The notes under the pieces were generated by a model. That model saw only the letters and a program-made list of their open reading frames with translations. It searched no databases and was not told the origin of the DNA. From Bog-756 sp038210245 (GTDB lineage: Bacteria; Actinomycetota; Acidimicrobiia; Acidimicrobiales; RAAP-2), in contig JBBQWW010000015.1 in the NCBI GenBank assembly GCA_038210245.1, forward strand, positions 1 to 52,300: DNA of 52,300 nt, in the 5' to 3' direction. Positions 48,263 to 52,300 of this stretch are shown in pieces (position 1 is the first letter of the stretch; each line of letters begins with the position of its first letter). A program made the translations under genes and the position numbers.

Positions 48263-48847
48263 ATGGACGACACCCGTCAGCGGATCATCGAGTCCACCTA
48301 CGTCTGCGTGGCCCGCTCGGGCCTGGCCAAGACGACGGTCGAGGATGCGGCCCGCGCGGCCTCGGTCTCCCGGGCCACCGTCTACCGGGCGTTCCCCGGA
48401 GGGCGCGAGGAGCTGCTCAACGCCGTGGTCTCGTGGGCCATGCTGGTGTTTTTCGGCCGCCTCTACGAGCACGTTCAGGACGCCGACAGTCTGGAGCAAG
48501 TGATGGAGCAGGGCATCATGTTCGCCCACCGTTCCATCGTGGAACACGAGGTCCTCCAGCGGGTGATGCAGACCGAGCCGGAGAAGCTGCTGCCCGCCCT
48601 GACCGTCGAGAGCATCCGTATCCGCCAGGGCATCGCCACCTTCCTCGTGCCGTACCTGGCCCAGCGGGGGGTGGCCCCGGGGGTGGATCTGAGCGAAGCG
48701 GCAGACTTTCTGGCCCGGATGGTCCTGTCCTACATGTCGTCCCCGGGACGGTGGGACCTTGACGATCCGGAGCAGGTGGCGCGCCTGGTGGAGTCCGAGC
48801 TGCTGGCGGGGGTGGTGGCCGGCCCGCCGTCCCCCGACACCCCCTGA
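48263..48847 (+). CDS. TetR-family transcriptional regulator
   Basis: A 194-residue repressor-like protein. The N-terminal HTH is RQRIIESTYVCVARSGLAKTTVEDAARAASVSRATVYRAFPGGREELLNAVV, with recognition helix SRATVYRAFPGG. The ligand domain is all-helical and unassigned. It lies 16 bases after dapB and 49 bases before a second TetR gene with a very similar HTH, so the two are probably paralogues that could heterodimerise or share operators. The ligand is unknown. Confidence 0.88.
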   Translation: MDDTRQRIIESTYVCVARSGLAKTTVEDAARAASVSRATVYRAFPGGREELLNAVVSWAMLVFFGRLYEHVQDADSLEQVMEQGIMFAHRSIVEHEVLQRVMQTEPEKLLPALTVESIRIRQGIATFLVPYLAQRGVAPGVDLSEAADFLARMVLSYMSSPGRWDLDDPEQVARLVESELLAGVVAGPPSPDTP

Positions 48848-48859
48848 GATGCCGTGTCG

Positions 48860-48889
48860 TTGACAATGAGACAAATATCGACCTAGCGT
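48860..48889 (+). promoter_or_regulatory. Promoter of the second TetR gene, predicted leaderless
   Basis: A consensus -35 TTGACA (48860-48865) and TAGCGT (48884-48889) are separated by 18 bases, and the -10 ends 7 bases before GTG 48897. The direct repeat GACAA-TGA-GACAA (48862-48874) lies between the hexamers and could be an operator for one of the TetR proteins. Confidence 0.6.
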
Positions 48890-48896
48890 TTCAGTC

Positions 48897-49709
48897 GTGC
48901 ACGCACAGGGGGCCGCGCTTCAGGTAGTCGGTGGTGACGAGGCGGACCCGGTCGGTCGCCGCCCCAATGCGGTCGACCAGGCCTCCCCCCACCGGGTGCG
49001 GGTCATCGACGGCACCCTGACGTGCCTGGCCCGCCACGGGACGGCCAAGACGACGGTGGACGACATCGCCCGCCAGGCCGGCCTGTCCCGAGCCACGGTC
49101 TACCGGGTGTTCCCTGGCGGTCGGGACGAGATCCTCCACGCAGTGGTGGACACGGAGATGGCCCGGCTGTTCTCCGCCCTCGGAGTCAGGCTCGGCGAGG
49201 CTGGTGACCTGACCGAGGCCCTGGTCAACGGCATCGTCGAGGCGTCCTCGCGTATCCGGAACCATGCAGCCCTGGCCTATCTGGTGGCCCACGAGCCGGA
49301 GATGGTCCTCGGCCATCTGGCCTTCGACGAGTCCAACCGCCTGCTGACCACCGCGTCCGGCTTCACCGCACCCTTCCTGGCCCGGTGGATGAGGCCGGCC
49401 GAAGCCGAGCGGGTGGCCGAGTGGGCCACCCGAATCGTGCTCTCCTACGCCATCGCGCCGTCGCCGCACACCGACCTGACCGATTCCGCCGACGCTGAGC
49501 GCCTCGTCACCACCTTCGTGATCCCGGGGATCGAGGCCCTCCACGACGCTGGTGCCCCCGACGCCATCGACATCACACCGTTCGGCCTCGGTGATCCGGC
49601 CGCCCCACCGCGGGCCGCTCCACCCCACAACGGTTCCTTTTCGACCGCCTCACCGACCAGCAGCATCCATTCGACTACCACCGACCGTGCCAAGGGAGAC
49701 AAGCCATGA
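48897..49709 (+). CDS. TetR-family transcriptional regulator
   Basis: A 270-residue regulator. The HTH is RVRVIDGTLTCLARHGTAKTTVDDIARQAGLSRATVYRVFPGGRDEILHAVV, nearly the same recognition helix (SRATVYRVFPGG) as the preceding protein. Residues about 215-270 are a long disordered tail rich in Pro, Ser and Thr. The start GTG 48897 sits at the predicted transcription start. The stop overlaps the next gene's ATG (ATGA, 49706-49709), which ties this regulator to the ferritin-like protein; it may autoregulate that pair. Confidence 0.87.
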   Translation: MHAQGAALQVVGGDEADPVGRRPNAVDQASPHRVRVIDGTLTCLARHGTAKTTVDDIARQAGLSRATVYRVFPGGRDEILHAVVDTEMARLFSALGVRLGEAGDLTEALVNGIVEASSRIRNHAALAYLVAHEPEMVLGHLAFDESNRLLTTASGFTAPFLARWMRPAEAERVAEWATRIVLSYAIAPSPHTDLTDSADAERLVTTFVIPGIEALHDAGAPDAIDITPFGLGDPAAPPRAAPPHNGSFSTASPTSSIHSTTTDRAKGDKP

Positions 49710-50839
49710 CCACCGAGATGAGCAGTACCGAGGACATCATCGGCCGGGCCGAGATCGACGACTTCGAGACCATCCTGTCGGTGGTGGGCACCGAGGAGGC
49801 CGACGGTCGCCACGTGGTCCACTCCGACTACGACTCCATCTTCACCTGGGACTACGAGAAGGGGGCCCGCCCCAAGCTCAACAAGCTCTACGAGAAGGCC
49901 AAGGGGGCCCAGTGGAACGGGGAGACCGATCTGCCCTGGGAGACAGAGGTGGACCAGGAGAAGATGGTAAAAGACCAGGCTGAGGCCAGTGGTGGCTTCG
50001 GCGCCGGCTTTGACCTCAGTGGCACTCCGGTGGAGAAGTGGAGCGAGAAGGAGTGGGTGCAGTTCGGTGTCGAGAGCCAGAACTGGACGCTGTCCCAGTT
50101 CCTCCACGGTGAGCAGGGGGCGCTGATCTGCACGGCCAAGATCGTGGAGTCGGTGCCGTGGATTGACGCCAAGTACTACGCCGCCACCCAGGTCATGGAC
50201 GAGGCCCGCCATGTGGAGGTGTTCGGCAAATACCTGGATGAGAAGCTCTCGGGCCACTACGCCATCAACGCTCACTTGCGCATGCTCCTCGACGACATCA
50301 TCGCCGACTCGCGCTGGGACATGACCTACCTGGGCATGCAGATCATGGTGGAGGGGCTGGCCCTGGCGGCGTTCGGGCTCATGCACGCCATGACCGCCGA
50401 CCCCCTGCTCAAGCAGCTCCTCCGCTACGTGATGGCCGACGAGGCCCGCCATGTGGCCTTCGGGGTGCTCAGCCTGCAGGAGTACTACCAGGAGCTGAAC
50501 GCCGCCGAGCTCCGCGAGCGGCAGGAGTTCGCCTTCGAGGCGGCCGTGCGCATGCGGGACCGGTTCCTCCAGCAGGAGGTGTGGGACCGTATGGGCATCG
50601 ATCCCAAGGCCATCGTCCCGGTGGTCCAGCAGGCGCCCGAACGGGGCGAGTTCCAGGCGCTGCTGTTCTCCAAGATCGTCCCCAACTGCAAGAAGCTGGG
50701 TCTCCTCGACGCCGCCGACGGGTGGCTTCGGACCAAGTTCACCGAGCTGGGGGTCATCGAGTTCGAGTCCTGGGTGGACACCACCGAGGAGTACGACGCC
50801 ATGGCCTCGGTGCCGCCCAAGGACCGGATCGCCTCCTGA
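49706..50839 (+). CDS. Ferritin-like diiron protein
   Basis: A 377-residue helical protein. Two iron-binding E-x(n)-E-x-x-H elements are visible. The first is HGEQGALICTAKIVE then 'QVMDEARHVEVFGKYL'. The second is 'GMQIMVEGLALAAFGLMHAM' then 'RYVMADEARHVAFGVLSLQEYY'. This is the ligand pattern of the ferritin-like superfamily, including R2-like, AurF-like and bacterial multicomponent-type oxygenases and oxidases. The second half of each pair is D-E-A-R-H. GGGAG eight bases before ATG 49706 supports the start. It is coupled to the TetR gene by a 4-base overlap. The role is probably an O2-dependent oxidation or desaturation; the substrate is not recognisable. Confidence 0.82.
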   Translation: MTTEMSSTEDIIGRAEIDDFETILSVVGTEEADGRHVVHSDYDSIFTWDYEKGARPKLNKLYEKAKGAQWNGETDLPWETEVDQEKMVKDQAEASGGFGAGFDLSGTPVEKWSEKEWVQFGVESQNWTLSQFLHGEQGALICTAKIVESVPWIDAKYYAATQVMDEARHVEVFGKYLDEKLSGHYAINAHLRMLLDDIIADSRWDMTYLGMQIMVEGLALAAFGLMHAMTADPLLKQLLRYVMADEARHVAFGVLSLQEYYQELNAAELRERQEFAFEAAVRMRDRFLQQEVWDRMGIDPKAIVPVVQQAPERGEFQALLFSKIVPNCKKLGLLDAADGWLRTKFTELGVIEFESWVDTTEEYDAMASVPPKDRIAS

Positions 50840-50849
50840 CGGCGCACGG

Positions 50850-50863
50850 CCCGCCCCGGCGGG
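50850..50863 (+). terminator. Hairpin after the ferritin-like gene
   Basis: CCCGCC-CC-GGCGGG is a 6-bp stem 11 bases after the stop codon, without a T-tract. It is a weak terminator candidate. Confidence 0.4.
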
Positions 50864-50944
50864 AACTGGGTGGACGTGGCGTGAATGGCCCCGTCGGGCC
50901 TGCTCAGAGGGGCTGCCGTCCGACGACGCCGGTAGCCGCGGCCC

Positions 50945-50968
50945 GTTGCCTCATGTCAAACCCTCCGC
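50945..50968 (+). repeat. Outer left terminal repeat
   Basis: GTTGCCTCATGT... differs from the inner left repeat at two positions, C to T at base 10 and A to C at base 13. It is followed by the same CCGCC. Confidence 0.8.
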
Positions 50969-50980
50969 CAAGGGTGATTC

Positions 50981-51004
50981 GTTGCCTCACGTAAAACCCT
51001 CCGC
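50981..51004 (+). repeat. Inner left terminal inverted repeat
   Basis: 24 bases, perfectly complementary to 52238-52261. It ends six bases before the transposase stop codon. Confidence 0.92.
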
Positions 51005-51010
51005 CTGGAA

Positions 51011-52207
51011 CTATCTGGTGAAGGCCCGATTGACCGCCCGTGGAGGGGCCCCCGTTTTGGCGAGGGCGAGCCGTTCCAGCTGGGTGCAGAGTCGTTCGAT
51101 CTCCCGTTGGACCTCGCCGGGACGGAGGGCGTTTCGAGCCCGGGTCAACGCTCCTTTCTGAGCCGGGGTGAGCATGCCTGCGGCGATGAGGCGCTCATAG
51201 GGGCTCTGGGCGGCATCGTGGCGTTTGATGACCTTGGCTCCCTCCCGTGTGGACTCGACCAGCTTCTGCTGGGTCAACAGCAGGTTCGTGTAGCCGTGGT
51301 CGATGGCCCAGATCCGGTTCAAGAGGGCGAGCTCGCCAGAGGTGTCGAAGCGCAGGTAGCCGACCAGCTCTCGGACATGGGTCCAGTTCTTCTGCTCGAC
51401 ATGGCAGCCATCGTTCTTGTTCCCCGGTCGGGAACGGGTGAAGGTGATCCGGCGTGCAGTGCACCACTCGAGGAAGTGGGCGTTGATGAACTCGGATCCG
51501 TTGTCCGAGTCGATGCCGAGGATGGGGAAGGGGAAGGCTCCACAGTCGTGCTCGATGGCCTCGGTGACCCGGATGGCCGACTTGTTGGCCACCGACCGGT
51601 TGATGGTCCAGCCGGTGGCGATGTCAGTCACGGTCAGGGTGAAGCAGAACTCACCGAAGGAGTTCCCGCCCTCGTGGCCGACCAGGTCGATCTCGACGAA
51701 GCCCGGGGTGACGTCGTCCCACTCCGACCAGGTCCGGATAGGGATCTGGGTCTTGAGCAGTGACCCCGGCTTGGTGTGGCCGTGGGCCCGGAACCCGGCC
51801 AACACCTTGGTGCCCACCAGGCGGCGGTCGATGGTGGCGGCACTCATGCCCATCAAGAGTGCGGCCTCCTCGTCGGTCACGTCGAGTTCGCCGTCACGGC
51901 GGAGCAGGGGCACAAGGACCGGGAGCATCGGGGCAAGGCGCTTGCCGGCGGGCGCTCGTGACGCCCTCCAGCACAGTTCCAGAGCCGAGATCACCCGCGG
52001 CGGGTAGACGGGCGGCCTGGGTGTCCTCACTCTCACCACCCGAACCTCACCGGCACTTCGGAGTCGGGCCCGGGCATGGTCACGATTCCAGCCGGTGAGG
52101 GCCACCAGCTGGTCGAGGATCACCGCCTTCTCGGAGCGGGATCCCTTCTTGTACTGATTGGCCAGCTTGGTCGTCACGGCACGCCGCTCACCCATCGATA
52201 GCTCCAT
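51011..52207 (-). CDS. Transposase with integrase-type (rve/DDE) catalytic core
   Basis: A 398-residue transposase. The N-terminal 120 residues contain HTH-like segments (VILDQLVALTGWNRDHARARLR and 'DVTDEEAALLMGMSAATIDRRL'). The catalytic core shows the DDE triad: Asp in GFVEIDLVGHEGG, Asp in ILGIDSDNGSEFIN and Glu in NKNDGCHVEQKNW. The block SDNGSEF.N..F..W followed by K-N-D-G-x-x-V-E-Q-K-N is found in integrase-like IS transposases related to IS481, IS3 and some unclassified (ISNCY) elements; I cannot name the family. The gene starts at ATG 52207, 30 bases inside the right inner repeat, and ends 7 bases inside the left. It appears full length, with no frameshift. Confidence 0.9.
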   Translation of the reverse strand: MELSMGERRAVTTKLANQYKKGSRSEKAVILDQLVALTGWNRDHARARLRSAGEVRVVRVRTPRPPVYPPRVISALELCWRASRAPAGKRLAPMLPVLVPLLRRDGELDVTDEEAALLMGMSAATIDRRLVGTKVLAGFRAHGHTKPGSLLKTQIPIRTWSEWDDVTPGFVEIDLVGHEGGNSFGEFCFTLTVTDIATGWTINRSVANKSAIRVTEAIEHDCGAFPFPILGIDSDNGSEFINAHFLEWCTARRITFTRSRPGNKNDGCHVEQKNWTHVRELVGYLRFDTSGELALLNRIWAIDHGYTNLLLTQQKLVESTREGAKVIKRHDAAQSPYERLIAAGMLTPAQKGALTRARNALRPGEVQREIERLCTQLERLALAKTGAPPRAVNRAFTR

Positions 52208-52237
52208 GGATCAGGCGTAGTTGGTCGCGCTTCCTAC

Positions 52238-52261
52238 GCGGAGGGTTTTACGTGAGGCAAC
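52238..52261 (-). repeat. Inner right terminal inverted repeat
   Basis: The exact complement of 50981-51004, preceded by CTAC as the outer right copy is. Confidence 0.92.
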
Positions 52262-52273
52262 GATGCCGACTAC

Positions 52274-52296
52274 GCGGAGGTTTTAGGTGAGTCAAT
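52274..52296 (-). repeat. Outer right terminal repeat
   Basis: GCGGAGGTTTTAGGTGAGTCAAT resembles the inner right repeat with one deleted G and four substitutions. It lies exactly 36 bases from the inner copy, the same offset as on the left side. Confidence 0.7.
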
Positions 52297-52300
52297 GCGC

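Larger units (their letters stand above)
50945..52296 (-). mobile_element. Insertion sequence with doubled terminal inverted repeats
   Basis: The inner ends are a perfect 24-bp inverted repeat: 50981-51004 (beginning GTTGCCTCACGT) and 52238-52261 (its exact complement). Each side carries a second, diverged copy exactly 36 bases further out: 50945-50968 on the left (22/24 identical) and 52274-52296 on the right (about 19/23 with one gap). The inner element is 1281 bp and the outer span is 1352 bp. One transposase gene fills it. No target duplication is seen beside the inner ends (ATTC versus GATG). The outer right flank is cut off by the window edge. Confidence 0.88.

Noticed and set aside
50972..52270. 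Target-site duplication at the inner IS ends
   Set aside because: Flanking bases (…GATTC and GATGC…) do not form a direct repeat, and the outer right flank is truncated by the window edge.

Overview
This is high-GC chromosomal DNA with frequent GTG starts, four-base stop/start overlaps and little intergenic space. It is most likely from an actinobacterium of the class Acidimicrobiia. Supporting signs are a gene for an F420-dependent (deazaflavin) reductase-like protein, the gene order rpsO-pnp-M16 protease-dapB, and two secreted proteins ending in about 42-residue 'GYW.VASDGGIF.FGDA.F.GS' repeats, which I associate with Acidimicrobiia. Many genes carry a TANNNT -10 box only 6-10 bases before the start codon, which suggests leaderless transcripts. 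I see no phage, CRISPR array or rRNA.

Layout. 1-10948 is a sugar-catabolic locus: the tail of a probable glycosidase, a ThuA-like protein on the minus strand, then a mostly coupled plus-strand series of secreted GH78 alpha-L-rhamnosidase, secreted beta-propeller glycosidase-like protein, GH4 NAD-dependent glycosidase, beta-hydroxyacid dehydrogenase, DeoC/FbaB-like aldolase, FGGY kinase and LarA-family nickel-pincer racemase/epimerase. 11064-17262 is a transporter locus: an MFS domain fused to a LivF-like ATPase, a fused LivH-LivM permease, a LivG-like ATPase and an alpha/beta hydrolase. 17293-23532 holds nagB and an acyl-CoA locus (HadA-like MaoC, enoyl-CoA hydratase, double acyl-CoA dehydrogenase, HadB-like MaoC, convergent SDR).

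23936-32867 is a surface-glycan locus with two methyltransferases, two GT4 glycosyltransferases and a Wzm/Wzt-type ABC exporter. A frameshifted deazaflavin reductase gene, tRNA-Leu(UAG) and a clpP lie among them. 33101-40282 encodes two large repeat-bearing secreted proteins (one with a SpoIID domain) and a large membrane protein with a kinase-like middle and a flippase-like C-terminus. 40333-42712 has a HAD-IB phosphatase, an enoyl-CoA hydratase/isomerase and a 1-Cys peroxiredoxin. 43004-48246 is the housekeeping block rpsO-pnp-M16 protease-dapB, followed by two TetR regulators and a ferritin-like diiron protein. The window ends in an insertion sequence (50945-52296) with doubled terminal repeats.

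The points I rate most worth checking are: a hairpin that places the M16 protease Shine-Dalgarno in its loop and its GTG start in its stem; a perfect 39-bp palindrome inside the flippase-like gene; the MFS-LivF fusion; the LarA homologue in a sugar operon; the 36-bp-offset double ends of the insertion sequence; and a 5-bp tandem duplication that frameshifts the deazaflavin reductase.
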